From: Phycisphaerae bacterium
Lineage (GTDB): Bacteria > Planctomycetota > Phycisphaerae > UBA1845
Assembly (NCBI GenBank): GCA_029260215.1
Contig: JAJDDQ010000014.1
Location: 79,446 to 143,445, forward strand
Reading direction: 5' to 3'
DNA: 64,000 bases
Shown: piece after piece, positions 44,353 to 53,297 of the stretch
Numbering within the stretch: position 1 is the stretch's first letter
Layout of the letters: every line of letters begins with the position of its first letter
Notes under the pieces: generated by a model
Told to the model about the DNA's origin: nothing
Database searches by the model: none
What the model saw: the letters and a program-made list of their open reading frames with translations, nothing else
Program-made: the position numbers and the translations under genes

Positions 44353-45534
44353 GTGCCTCCGCTTTCCGCCGAAGAGAAAACGTTTGTCAGGAACCTGCAC
44401 GCCGACCTCGTGCGCATTCCCAGCGTCAACGAAGGACAAGCTCAAGCCGACGAGACGCAAGCGGAACGCGCGGTAGCTGACTACGTCGATCGCTTCTGCC
44501 GCGAAATCGGCATGACCGTAACGCGATTCCCCTTTGCCCCAGGCCGTGACAATCTGGTGGCACACTGGCCCGATCAGACAGGCCAACAATCGTTCGCACT
44601 GCAAGCGCATATGGACACCGTCAGTGTAGCCGGCATGACCGTGGCCCCTTTCGACCCCATCGAACGCGACGGCAGAATCTATGGGCGCGGAACCTGCGAT
44701 ACCAAAGGATCGCTGGCTGCTTTCCTCGCAGCCGCTCGATCAATAGCCGACCGGCGTGCGGACATGATCGACAAGTTCTACATCGTCGCCACCGTTGCGG
44801 AAGAAACCGGGTGCAAAGGCGCGGAGCGATTGATGGCCGACGGATTCCGCACGGATGCGATCGTCGTCGGTGAGCCCACAAGTAGCCGCGTGGTCTCCGC
44901 CCACAAAGGCACCTACTGGACACGCATCGAAGTCGCGGGAAAAAGCTGCCACGCCTCCATGCCCCACCTGGGACAAAACGCGATCTACTTCATGAACGAT
45001 GCCATCGCGTTCATGCGTCGGGAGTTCATACCCTCGCTCGCCGAGGCGAAACATGGTTTGCTCGGCAGCCCCACGCTGTCGGTCGGCATCGTCTCCGGAG
45101 GGACGGCGGTGAACATCGTCCCCGACCGCTGCACCGCCGATCTCGATTTCCGCGTTCTTCCGGGGCAATCCTTCGACGATCTCCGCGACCAGTTCCTCGC
45201 CCGTCTACGCACCGCCGTCCCGGACGCTGCCTTCACGCTGAATGATCGCCAACGTCAGTCGGGCATGGAAACGTCCGAAAATAACCCGTTCCTACGCAAC
45301 ACGCTGTCAATCGCAGCCGCCCGCACGAACCAGTCGAAGCCCGAGGGCGTGAACTACTTCGCCGACTCGGGACCGTTCGCAGCCGCCGGCATCCCGTGCA
45401 TCCTCTTTGGCCCCGGCGATATCGCCCAGGCCCACACCGCCGACGAGTTCCTCGCACTCGACGAGCTTTATCGGGCGTACGAAATCGCCCGCGACTGGCT
45501 CCAAACCGCCACCAGAAAATCCCTTTTTTCGTAA
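44353..45534 (+). CDS. M20 family metallopeptidase (ArgE/DapE/CPG2 group)
   Basis: 393 residues, GTG start three bases after the previous stop. Zinc ligands are complete: LQAHMDTVS (His, catalytic Asp), GRGTCDTKGSL (bridging Asp), VAEETGCKG (catalytic Glu and ligand), VVGEPTSS (Asp/Glu ligand) and QAHTADEF (last His). A lid/dimerisation domain lies between (GKSCHASMPHLGQNAIYF). Cytoplasmic deacylase or aminopeptidase that hydrolyses an N-acyl amino acid or dipeptide; the exact substrate cannot be told from sequence. Confidence 0.9.
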   Translation: MPPLSAEEKTFVRNLHADLVRIPSVNEGQAQADETQAERAVADYVDRFCREIGMTVTRFPFAPGRDNLVAHWPDQTGQQSFALQAHMDTVSVAGMTVAPFDPIERDGRIYGRGTCDTKGSLAAFLAAARSIADRRADMIDKFYIVATVAEETGCKGAERLMADGFRTDAIVVGEPTSSRVVSAHKGTYWTRIEVAGKSCHASMPHLGQNAIYFMNDAIAFMRREFIPSLAEAKHGLLGSPTLSVGIVSGGTAVNIVPDRCTADLDFRVLPGQSFDDLRDQFLARLRTAVPDAAFTLNDRQRQSGMETSENNPFLRNTLSIAAARTNQSKPEGVNYFADSGPFAAAGIPCILFGPGDIAQAHTADEFLALDELYRAYEIARDWLQTATRKSLFS

Positions 45535-45553
45535 AACAACTTCGCTTCCAGCG

Positions 45554-45583
45554 CAACGAGCCGCGAACTTCAGTTCGCGCGGA
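45554..45583. repeat. Dispersed palindromic 30-bp repeat, copy 2
   Basis: Same 30 bases as 1521-1550 with one difference (C here, T there). The core CGCGAAC-TTCA-GTTCGCG is a perfect 7-bp stem in this copy. It lies in the gap between the M20 and sulfatase-like genes. Confidence 0.6.
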
Positions 45584-45680
45584 TCTTCCAACGATCACAA
45601 CCGTCATACGCGCGATGATTTCATCCCAGCACACAATCCGTGCAAAAAGCGACACGCCTGATAATCCGATAAGAGATTCA

Positions 45681-47780
45681 ATGGACGAAAACCCCAAAAA
45701 ACTCGCGTTGAATCTCTCCGAACGCATACATCACGGGATCGCCTTTGGTGCAATTCTGGGGGCGACCCTGGGATCGATTGATGCGCTCGTTATCGCTGTG
45801 TGGGGAGACCGTATCCCAATCGTGCTGCCCGCTATTATTATCGGAACCTGTCTAAGTGCGGGGGGCTTATTGGGGGCGACCGTCGGGATCGCATGGAGGG
45901 CGATCCGCCGAGCGAAAAATGTTCAAAACGCAAACGACATCGCCCTCGGCATCCGCCATGCATGCGTCGTCGGCTGCATAGTCGGTGCCTGCGTCCTGTT
46001 CCTCGAACGGGGGCGATTGGGCTACGAAACCTTCACCGCGAACTTCACCGGCCTGTCGCCGTTGCTGGCAGGCTTGGCTGTCGCGTGGTGCGTTGCCGCC
46101 TTTGCATCAAGATCCCGTTCCGGTGGGAATCTCTGGCTGGTGGTCTGCGTCGCGGTGTTTTGCACCGTCTGGCAACCCGTTTCCCGACTTTACGATGCAC
46201 CACTCTTCAGCGCTATCAGCCTGTTCGCCAACGCTACGCTCGCCGGGCTTATGCTGACTGTCTATTTCGTGGGGCGACGACTCGCCGGAAAATCCCACAC
46301 GCGCCAACCGCGATTGAACGAATCCCCAGCCGTCATGGCCCCGTTCGTCATCGCCGCCGCCGGGTGCGCTGCCTCGGTGGCTTTGTTGAGCGCGTTGGCC
46401 CAGTCGCCGCTCGACACAACATCGGCGTCGCGGGACACGCGAACGGCGACGGTCGATCAACCGGATATCATCCTCATCGTGATGGACACCGTGCGTGCCG
46501 ACCGCATGTCGGTCTACGATCACAGCGCCCCGACAACGCCGAACCTGGACGCCTTCGCCCAAAACGCCGTCGTCTTTCAGAACGCCATCGCTCCATCCTC
46601 GTGGACGCTGCCCACGCACGCTTCCATGTTCACAGGCCTGATGCCTTCCGAACACGGAGCCGACAACATCCGCACCCGCGACGGATCATGGACCATCCGA
46701 CCGTTAAGCTCGGAGCGGGAAACGCTGGCTGAGACGCTCGCAGACGCCGGGTATCGCACCGGGGCTGTCGTGTCCAACACAGCCTGTCTCTCTCGCGAAT
46801 TCGGTGTGCATCGCGGATTCGCGTTCTACGACGACGTCACCAATCCCAGCCTCGCAGCCGCCAAACCCGGAGTTATCACGCCTGCTGCGTGGATTTGCCA
46901 TTGGCTACAGCTCGATGCACCCGAGTGGAAAAAAGGCTGGTCACGCTCCGCCGAGGAAATCAACGAGCAGGTGATCGCGTGGCTCGACCGTGAACCGAAC
47001 AAGCCTTGCTTCCTGTTCATCAACTACCTCGACGCCCACGCTCCGTATCACGAGCGTCCCAAATTCAAGCAAATTCTGGCTGGTTTCGCCGAGACCGAGC
47101 GTAACCCGCACGTGCAACCGTCCGCCGCCGACGATCTCGATCGATACGATCAGGAGATCGCCTACCTCGACGACCGGATCGGTGCGCTCTTTGAGAACCT
47201 CAAAGACCGAAACCGCTTCGACAACGCGATCATCATCGTCACCAGCGATCATGGCGAAGCGTTCGGCGAGCATGGTCAGCTAGGCCACGGAAAAACGCTC
47301 TACCAGGAGGAAATTCACGTTCCGCTCATCGTGCGCGCCCCCGGCATGACCGGGCGTGTCGATCTGACTCCGCCCATCTCGCTGACATCGATGCCGGAAC
47401 TCATACTCAGCCTCGCTGGCGGTTTATCCACCGATGGCCGGGAGTACGCGATCGAAGACTGGACCGTCCTGGCTGAATTGCGCCAGACGAGTTTGCCGGT
47501 GTTGTTGCACGAGCCGGTCCCCGTGGCCCGGGCGTTGTTTGACGGCACGTTCACCAAGCTGATTACCGATGCCAAGGGCGAAAACAGGCTTTTCGACCTC
47601 CGAACAGACCCAAACGAGTTGGTGGACACCTCCGCCGACCGTATCGAACTCGTAAGACACGCCCTCCTTGCCGCATCGGAATGGATGACCCGACTCGTCC
47701 GGCACACCGAATCGGACGACGGCCTGCCCATCAGCTCGGACCTTACCGACCAACTGAAGTCCCTCGGCTACCTCCGCTGA
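45681..47780 (+). CDS. Membrane-anchored alkaline-phosphatase-superfamily enzyme (sulfatase-like)
   Basis: 699 residues from ATG 45681; the earlier part of the frame overlaps the M20 gene. About seven hydrophobic helices occupy residues 20-235. The catalytic domain begins DIILIVMDTVRADRMSVYDH (metal Asp pair), with NAIAPSSWTLPTHASMFTGL at the nucleophile site and TSDHGEAFGEHGQLGHGKT for the remaining metal ligands. The C-x-P-x-R formylglycine motif of true sulfatases is replaced by T-L-P-T-H, so the nucleophile is probably Thr. That, with the helical N-terminus, recalls LtaS or phosphoethanolamine transferases more than sulfatases. Likely acts on an extracellular phospho- or sulfo-ester. Confidence 0.85.
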   Translation: MDENPKKLALNLSERIHHGIAFGAILGATLGSIDALVIAVWGDRIPIVLPAIIIGTCLSAGGLLGATVGIAWRAIRRAKNVQNANDIALGIRHACVVGCIVGACVLFLERGRLGYETFTANFTGLSPLLAGLAVAWCVAAFASRSRSGGNLWLVVCVAVFCTVWQPVSRLYDAPLFSAISLFANATLAGLMLTVYFVGRRLAGKSHTRQPRLNESPAVMAPFVIAAAGCAASVALLSALAQSPLDTTSASRDTRTATVDQPDIILIVMDTVRADRMSVYDHSAPTTPNLDAFAQNAVVFQNAIAPSSWTLPTHASMFTGLMPSEHGADNIRTRDGSWTIRPLSSERETLAETLADAGYRTGAVVSNTACLSREFGVHRGFAFYDDVTNPSLAAAKPGVITPAAWICHWLQLDAPEWKKGWSRSAEEINEQVIAWLDREPNKPCFLFINYLDAHAPYHERPKFKQILAGFAETERNPHVQPSAADDLDRYDQEIAYLDDRIGALFENLKDRNRFDNAIIIVTSDHGEAFGEHGQLGHGKTLYQEEIHVPLIVRAPGMTGRVDLTPPISLTSMPELILSLAGGLSTDGREYAIEDWTVLAELRQTSLPVLLHEPVPVARALFDGTFTKLITDAKGENRLFDLRTDPNELVDTSADRIELVRHALLAASEWMTRLVRHTESDDGLPISSDLTDQLKSLGYLR

Positions 47781-47790
47781 AACCAATCGC

Positions 47791-47820
47791 GGGAACTGAG
47801 TCTCTGCTTGACTCCGGCGG
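47791..47820. repeat. Left terminal inverted repeat of the IS
   Basis: Contains GAACTGAGTCTCTGCTT then CTCCGGCGG. It matches the complement of the right end with four mismatches over 30 bases. Confidence 0.85.
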
Positions 47821-47876
47821 CTAAGTTCGGTATTTGTTAGGCTTTACGACTCAGCGGTCCATCGAGGAGTTTGATC

Positions 47877-48827
47877 ATGCCGGACGAGATTCGCCCGCGA
47901 CAGCCGATACCCAAAAACCCGGACGTCGCATCGTTCATGCGCCGCTTCGGGGAGAGTGCAGCCTGTGTCGCACACCTTCGCGAAGTACGCTGGGGGGCCA
48001 ACCTGGAGCGATTCATCTGCCCCGACTGCGGACACGATCGTGGCTGGTGGTTGCCGACGCGGGGCCAGGTGGAATGCCGGGATTGCCATCATCAAACCTC
48101 GCCGACGGCGGGCACTGTTTTTCACGGCGCCCGCGTGCCGCTCTGGAAGTGGTATTGGGCTATGTACCAAGAGGCCTATTCCAAAAAAGGCATTGCAGCC
48201 ATGGCACTCGCCAAGCAAATCCATGTCTGCTACCAGACGGCCTGGACGATGCTGCAGAAGCTTCGCGAAGCCATGCACCAACGGTGCCAACGTTATCTCC
48301 TGCAAGGGCTTGTGGAAATCGACGAGACGTACGTCGGCGGCAAAGAACCGGGTCGGCCGGGACGCGGCGTGGAGAAGAAAGTTCCCGTCGCGGTGGCCAT
48401 CGAATTGAACAAAGATGGCCGGCCCAGGCGCATTGCATTGCGCGGTTTGAAGCGAGCCGATGCTCGAAGCCTGACGGACTTCACCACCGATCACGTAGCC
48501 AAGGGTTCGTGTTTGCGTACGGACGGCTGGGGCGGCTACGCGTCAGTGGCCAAGGCCGGCTACGAGCATGAGGTGGTTGTGACGGGCGGCGGCAAGAAAG
48601 CGGTTGAGACCCTTCCCTGGGTTCACACATTCATTGGTAACTTGAAGCGGATGATCCTGGGGACGTATCACAGCGTTTCGCCGAAACATCTGGACCGCTA
48701 CCTGGCTGCGTTCGTGTATCGAGCCAACCGCCGGTGGATGGAGGCCAAGCTGTTCGACCGCCTCGTCGTCGCCGCCGTCAGTGCCAAACCATTGACATTC
48801 AAGGACTTAACCGCCGGAGCGAAGTAG
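47877..48827 (+). CDS. IS1595-family transposase (ISXO2-like)
   Basis: 316 residues from ATG 47877, seven bases after GAGGAG. N-terminal zinc ribbon FICPDCGHDRGWW ... CRDCHHQTSPTAGTVF, then PLWKWYWAMY. DDE-type catalytic core: first Asp in VEIDETYVGGKEPGR, second in LRTDGWGGYASV, and HTFIGNLKRMILGTYHSVSP, where Asn followed by Lys takes the place of the usual Glu. From memory, several IS1595 subgroups have this DDN(K) form. The stop codon lies inside the right inverted repeat. Confidence 0.93.
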   Translation: MPDEIRPRQPIPKNPDVASFMRRFGESAACVAHLREVRWGANLERFICPDCGHDRGWWLPTRGQVECRDCHHQTSPTAGTVFHGARVPLWKWYWAMYQEAYSKKGIAAMALAKQIHVCYQTAWTMLQKLREAMHQRCQRYLLQGLVEIDETYVGGKEPGRPGRGVEKKVPVAVAIELNKDGRPRRIALRGLKRADARSLTDFTTDHVAKGSCLRTDGWGGYASVAKAGYEHEVVVTGGGKKAVETLPWVHTFIGNLKRMILGTYHSVSPKHLDRYLAAFVYRANRRWMEAKLFDRLVVAAVSAKPLTFKDLTAGAK

Positions 48828-48840
48828 AGACTCAGTTCTC
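48811..48840. repeat. Right terminal inverted repeat of the IS
   Basis: CCGCCGGAGCGAAGTAGAGA followed by CTCAGTTCTC. It includes the transposase stop TAG at 48825-48827. Confidence 0.85.
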
Positions 48841-49085
48841 GGGAATCGTTTGCCGGGGTGGAGACGATGTCTCGATCAGGCAAATCGAGCATGCGGAAAT
48901 CACGAAGCCCCGAATGCGGCAACGACGCTTGGCAATCATGAACCGCGTTTCCCTGTTTCATTCCCTGAACACAAGATCGATAATGTGAGTCTTGTCGATG
49001 AGCCGCTCGGAGAGATAATGGAACCCATGGCGCGTGTCCACTCAAAACCATGAGGGGGCTTTCCGCTCCGGGATGGCTGAGGAAT

Positions 49086-49493
49086 ATGATTCGAAAACTG
49101 TTCACCGCTCTTGGCATCCTGGCATTCCTCAGCGTTGCAGCGTTGTTCGCGGTCAACCAGCTCAGTCATTCCAAGATAGTGTGTCAGTTGGCAAATTCCG
49201 GAGACGTTCCCGTAATTGACGTAACCATAGACGGTCCTGGGATTCGATCCGTTTTGGGAGACTTGAATCCGAGCGAAACCCGGCGCGTTGTCGTGCGGCC
49301 CAATGCGCATGCCGGTGGCGTCTCCGTGTCGTACACTCAGCCAGACGGGACACGCCGAACCGAGTTTCTCGTCGGATACATCGAGGCGAACAGTTTCGGC
49401 GGACGGATCGAGTTGGAGTTTGTGGCTGATGGCGCCATGCGCGTTCGGTCAAACACCGTAAACCTACGCCTGCTACCCGGCCTCGTTTGGTAG
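49086..49493 (+). CDS. Small single-pass membrane protein, unknown
   Basis: 135 residues from ATG 49086, directly after GAGGAAT. One N-terminal helix (LFTALGILAFLSVAALFAVN) is followed by a soluble, presumably extracytoplasmic beta-type domain with VSVSYTQPDGTRRTEFLVGY and RIELEFVADGAMRVRS. No recognised family. Starts 245 bases after the IS. Confidence 0.6.
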   Translation: MIRKLFTALGILAFLSVAALFAVNQLSHSKIVCQLANSGDVPVIDVTIDGPGIRSVLGDLNPSETRRVVVRPNAHAGGVSVSYTQPDGTRRTEFLVGYIEANSFGGRIELEFVADGAMRVRSNTVNLRLLPGLVW

Positions 49494-49607
49494 GAGGTTG
49501 CCTGTCCCGCATCTATGAATACCGCCCGGCCGTGATTCGTTAATCTTCAGCTGGCGTTCAGCTAAATCGTGTCACGAAGCCGATCAAGAGAAAGCGAATT
49601 CCAGGCT

Positions 49608-50033
49608 ATGCCGATCGAATGTCTCAAGTGTGGATATGATTTGAGATTTATTGCGAGGATCGGCACATGCCCTGAATGCGGGTTGTCCATATCTGAATCG
49701 CTCAAGAACAGCAAATTGCGCCTGAGAGCCAAGTGTCGCAAACTTATGACGCTGGTTATCATCGCGATTCTCATTGTAACGCTCATTGGCCGGTACGTCA
49801 CACTTGTTCGTCCTATCCATCCGATTGTGTGCATTGAATATCGAAAAATTATCGCGATAGCGATTGTGCTGTACACTGCCGTCCTGATTCGGCTTGTGTA
49901 TACTCCAAGCAAGTGGTTCGCGAAGAGGTTGCCGGCGGTGTGGTGGCTGTTGCTGGCCATTCTGACATTTGAACACTTGGCGTTGCTTAATGTGTGGGGT
50001 GCCGCTTCCGCACTAGCATACTTGAGGGGTTGA
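49608..50033 (+). CDS. Zinc-ribbon membrane protein
   Basis: 141 residues from ATG 49608; an upstream GTG at 49569 would add 13 residues. It opens with a four-Cys zinc ribbon, CLKCGYDLRFIARIGTCPEC, the CxxCGYxL...CPxCG form that is common in planctomycete membrane proteins. Three hydrophobic helices follow (LVIIAILIVTLIG, IIAIAIVLYTAVLIRLV, WWLLLAILTFEHLALLNVW). Function unknown. Confidence 0.75.
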   Translation: MPIECLKCGYDLRFIARIGTCPECGLSISESLKNSKLRLRAKCRKLMTLVIIAILIVTLIGRYVTLVRPIHPIVCIEYRKIIAIAIVLYTAVLIRLVYTPSKWFAKRLPAVWWLLLAILTFEHLALLNVWGAASALAYLRG

Positions 50034-50230
50034 AGCGAAGGACCTGGCAGTTGTTTAAGCGCCCTCCATCTCGGCATCGCACAGCACGCGCAGCCATCAC
50101 GCAACACCGTTCGTAAGAGCCGATCCTGAGGAAATTTCGCCCGAACTCGGATCGATCGCAGTTGAGGGTTCGATGAATAGCTGGCCACTGCGATCGACAA
50201 CGGCTGACGCTTCCGTCACCCCTCAGGATG

Positions 50231-51799
50231 CTATCGCGTCTGTGCGGGTTTGAGTTTCAGAACGATTCGGGTCTTTACAGATTCCGGTATCGCCCATCGC
50301 CAATAAACGGGCAGGGAAATGATTCCGCCGATTCCGCCGCCAACCAACAGAGCAATCCTCGGCTGGTCCGCGAAAAACCATCGCGCACCGAGAAGACACG
50401 CAGCGAGAGGGGCGACCGCCAAGGCTGGGCCTGGGAAAACCCGGGCGACGTAGGTGCCGGGGTTGATGCCCAATTGGCGACAGGCGTACAACGGTATCGC
50501 GATGCCGCTGGAGGCGGCGATGGGCAGCGACATCGCGACCGCAGCCCAGATCATGCTGCCGCTCATCGGTCCCAGGGCGATGTAGCCGAAGGCGACGCTG
50601 ATGGCGGCTGCGATCAATTCCATCGCCGCCGGCACGCCGTGACGATTCATGCCGACGAGTATCGAAAACAATCCCATTTGCGGAATCGCCAGCAGGTGAC
50701 TCGCGACCATGACGCCAAGAACGAGCGGAGCCTCGTAGTCCGGCCCCATCCAGATGTTCAGCAATGGGCCGCCCATGATGAGCAGGACAGCGGCTGCGGG
50801 AAGCGTCACATAGAGTGCGTAGGTCACACACTGAATGGCTAGGCGGCGCAGTTCGTCGGTTCGCCCCTGAGCGTGCAGCGTGCTGGCCCCCGGTGTGAAT
50901 ACCAGTGCGTACTGCTTGACGAACCGCATGAGGTGCATGACGAGTGATCTTTGACGCGAATAGATCGCGAGGGGGCCGAGTCCCAGGTATGATTTTACGA
51001 TGAGGCTGTTGATGTAGTAGTTGCCGCTTCGCGCGAAATCCTGAAGCAGTGTCCGCGCACCGAAAGACATCGTTTCGCGAACCATTCGCCTGGTTGCCAG
51101 CCCCGGTGACACGCGCAATTGCGGGCACAGGCGGAAAGCGAAAACACACTTGAGCGATTCACCAACGATTTCACCCACCAATTTCACGCCCGCGACAACA
51201 GCCAAATTACAACCCGAGATCAAGACGATCACGATGATGCCAAAGACGATGATATCGCGAGTCCCACGGATCAGATTCAGCAGATCGTAGCGCTCGTAAC
51301 CGGTAATAACGCCATTAAACGCTCCACCCGGCAGTTGAATCGCAGCCCCCGCGCACAACAGAAAGATCGTCCAGCGTGCAACGCTCAGCATCTCGGGCGG
51401 CGGGGGGGTGTCGAAGGTGTCTGCGTCGATCAGCAAGGCCGACAGAAAGGCTCCGCCGATTCCCATCACGAAACTCGCCCCGAGAAGTAGCAGGCAGGAG
51501 TTGATCATTTCGTTAAGCCCGTCCCATTCGCTCTTGGCGCGGAACCTTGCAACGTAACGATTCACCGCGGACGTAACGCCCAACGCGAGCAGAGAGATGA
51601 AGAACACCAGCAACCAGCCGTAGTCCCAGACACCGAGCATTTCGCGCCCGAGATTTCCATCGATCAATCTGGGCAGAACGAAGCCGATGGCCATCACCAT
51701 CAGCGACCACAGCCAATTCGCCAGCACGTTTCGCACGATCGTGGAGCGTTGCGCGCCCTCGCCCGTTCCGGATTCGTTTGTCGTGTTGGAATCTGTCAT
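50231..51799 (-). CDS. Wzx-type polysaccharide flippase
   Basis: 522 residues with 12 to 14 hydrophobic helices in the MOP-superfamily pattern. N-terminal VRNVLANWLWSLMVMAIGF and LPRLIDGNLGREMLGVWDY is the usual entry of oligosaccharide flippases, and VNRYVARFRAKSEWD follows TM2. It moves a polyprenyl-linked repeat unit across the inner membrane. Last gene of the leftward glycan cluster, 22 bases after the polymerase gene; the pair fits a Wzx/Wzy-dependent route. Confidence 0.9.
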   Translation of the reverse strand: MTDSNTTNESGTGEGAQRSTIVRNVLANWLWSLMVMAIGFVLPRLIDGNLGREMLGVWDYGWLLVFFISLLALGVTSAVNRYVARFRAKSEWDGLNEMINSCLLLLGASFVMGIGGAFLSALLIDADTFDTPPPPEMLSVARWTIFLLCAGAAIQLPGGAFNGVITGYERYDLLNLIRGTRDIIVFGIIVIVLISGCNLAVVAGVKLVGEIVGESLKCVFAFRLCPQLRVSPGLATRRMVRETMSFGARTLLQDFARSGNYYINSLIVKSYLGLGPLAIYSRQRSLVMHLMRFVKQYALVFTPGASTLHAQGRTDELRRLAIQCVTYALYVTLPAAAVLLIMGGPLLNIWMGPDYEAPLVLGVMVASHLLAIPQMGLFSILVGMNRHGVPAAMELIAAAISVAFGYIALGPMSGSMIWAAVAMSLPIAASSGIAIPLYACRQLGINPGTYVARVFPGPALAVAPLAACLLGARWFFADQPRIALLVGGGIGGIISLPVYWRWAIPESVKTRIVLKLKPAQTR

Positions 51800-51821
51800 G
51801 GCGATCGGAGCGAAAGGTGCG

Positions 51822-53279
51822 TCATGCTCCCATGCCTCGATGGCTTGCTTCGGGAGTTTGAATTCCCGGCGTCCACGGTTGCGGCCGAACGCGCGTCACC
51901 TTGGCACGGAGGGCACGCCCTTGCATCGCACGGGCACGTTGAGCGATGGAAAGCGAAACCGAAACGCGCAGCGCAAGCGCCCACGAGCACCAGTGCAGCA
52001 TCGTGCTCTGCGTTGGGTAGAACGACTGAGCGCCCAGCGCGGTCACGAGCAAGACAGTAATGTTGGCCAACCCCATGCCACCGATCGCGGCTGCAAGCCC
52101 ATCGCCCTTGCTCATAAACAATCGAAGGGTCATGACAAACACACCGCCATAGAAGCACATGACCGGAATGAACCCCACGATACCCATGTCCAGAAGCAGT
52201 TCGAGGTAGGCATTGTGGGGATGAAACGGTGCGGTCCCGATTTCCTGCCACTTTCCCCGAACCTCCGGGCGAAGGCTCGCATAAGCACCGATCCCGAACA
52301 CGGGTTCGCGACCGATCTGCTCGACCGCTGCGGGCCAGAGATCGGTGGTCCGCCCCGCCGTAATTTCTTCCCAATTTTGCGTACTGTGTCCGGACACATC
52401 CTGTTCAGCCAATCCCATACCCAAACGGGCGGGCACGGCGGGAAAAAAGGTGAAAATGGCCGCAATCCCAATTGGGAAAAGAATAATCGCCTTTCGCCAT
52501 CTCGCACAAACCAGCACAAAGCTCGCGGCAGCGAAACCAACGTAGCTGCCCCGGGAATGACACAACAGCAGTGCCAAGAACACCAGACTCGCAACGCCGA
52601 GCATCACGACCTTATGCAATTTACGTTTAACGGCCAGCACGACGAAACAAACGATCGCCCAGCACGACCCTGCGAAGAGCATAGACATGTCGATGGCCAT
52701 CAAGCCAATATCGCGATCGATCCGGTGCCTGTAGCGCATGAACTCGCTCTTGGATTCCGAGAAAATGGTCGAAATCGGCACCGTCTTGATGACGAGGGTT
52801 GCGTAGCACGTCGCCGCCAACAGTATGGTTATGCCAGCCAGACGAATCTGTGCTCTCGTTCGACAACCCACGAATAGAAGGGCGGCAGGCAGGACAAACT
52901 TCACACGATTGATAAGAAAATCGCCGGTGAATCCGATGAAACTGTGACGCACGTCGACGGCAAGCGCGCCGAGGTCCGTTGCGGTGCGGGCGTACGCGAC
53001 GAATATCATGAATGAAAACGTACCGAATAGTATGATCACGCTGCGAGGCACGTCAATCTTGCGTTGGCCTCCGGCGATCTGCACGAACGCGGGAACCAGC
53101 GTCGCGAGCAGTAGAAGGTTCCACGCGTTCAGCCCGTTGATACCCATCAGGTAGCTGGGAAAGTCCCGCCGCTGCATGACGACTGAAAGCAGGATCAGTC
53201 CGCAAGTGGAGACAAACCAGCTCCGCCACGCGTACACCATCAGGGCGAAGACGATCATCCATAGAAGGTAAGTCCGCAT
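51822..53279 (-). CDS. O-antigen ligase/polymerase-like membrane protein
   Basis: 485 residues from the ATG at 53279 (an ATG four codons earlier is possible). About eleven hydrophobic helices and a large periplasmic loop near 285-345 containing ITAGRTTDLWPAAVEQIGRE and APFHPHNAYLELLLDMGIVG; the latter is the Wzy_C/WaaL signature with the key His. Joins or polymerises lipid-linked glycans at the periplasmic face. Polymerase versus ligase cannot be settled from sequence; next to a Wzx-type flippase, polymerase is a little more likely. Confidence 0.87.
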   Translation of the reverse strand: MRTYLLWMIVFALMVYAWRSWFVSTCGLILLSVVMQRRDFPSYLMGINGLNAWNLLLLATLVPAFVQIAGGQRKIDVPRSVIILFGTFSFMIFVAYARTATDLGALAVDVRHSFIGFTGDFLINRVKFVLPAALLFVGCRTRAQIRLAGITILLAATCYATLVIKTVPISTIFSESKSEFMRYRHRIDRDIGLMAIDMSMLFAGSCWAIVCFVVLAVKRKLHKVVMLGVASLVFLALLLCHSRGSYVGFAAASFVLVCARWRKAIILFPIGIAAIFTFFPAVPARLGMGLAEQDVSGHSTQNWEEITAGRTTDLWPAAVEQIGREPVFGIGAYASLRPEVRGKWQEIGTAPFHPHNAYLELLLDMGIVGFIPVMCFYGGVFVMTLRLFMSKGDGLAAAIGGMGLANITVLLVTALGAQSFYPTQSTMLHWCSWALALRVSVSLSIAQRARAMQGRALRAKVTRVRPQPWTPGIQTPEASHRGMGA

Positions 53280-53297
53280 GGTACGGGGCAATCGGTG

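Larger units (their letters stand above)
47791..48840 (+). mobile_element. IS1595-family insertion sequence
   Basis: About 1.05 kb, holding one transposase gene between 30-base imperfect terminal inverted repeats (47791-47820 and 48811-48840). It lies between the sulfatase-like gene and a small membrane protein gene without breaking either. I see no exact target-site duplication: the flanks share only AATCG (47785-47789 and 48844-48848), offset from the repeat ends. Transposase frame and both ends are intact, so the copy may still be active. Confidence 0.85.

Noticed and set aside
45396..45680. 95-codon upstream extension of the sulfatase-like gene
   Set aside because: It overlaps the end of the M20 gene in another frame, and the protein's first membrane helix follows naturally from ATG 45681.
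47834..48571. Plus-strand frame of 245 codons overlapping the transposase
   Set aside because: Out of frame with the transposase zinc ribbon and DDE motifs; Arg/Ser/Pro-rich shadow.
47783..48850. Target-site duplication of the IS1595-type element
   Set aside because: Only AATCG recurs near the ends, and it is not at equal distance from the inverted repeats; an exact 8-bp duplication was not found.
49562..50200. Minus-strand frame of 212 codons over the zinc-ribbon protein
   Set aside because: The plus-strand frame holds a complete four-Cys zinc ribbon and three helices, which the minus-strand frame does not explain.
51687..52877. Plus-strand open frame of 396 codons across the flippase and polymerase genes
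   Set aside because: Gln/Arg/His-rich antisense text over two clear membrane-protein genes on the minus strand; no motifs.
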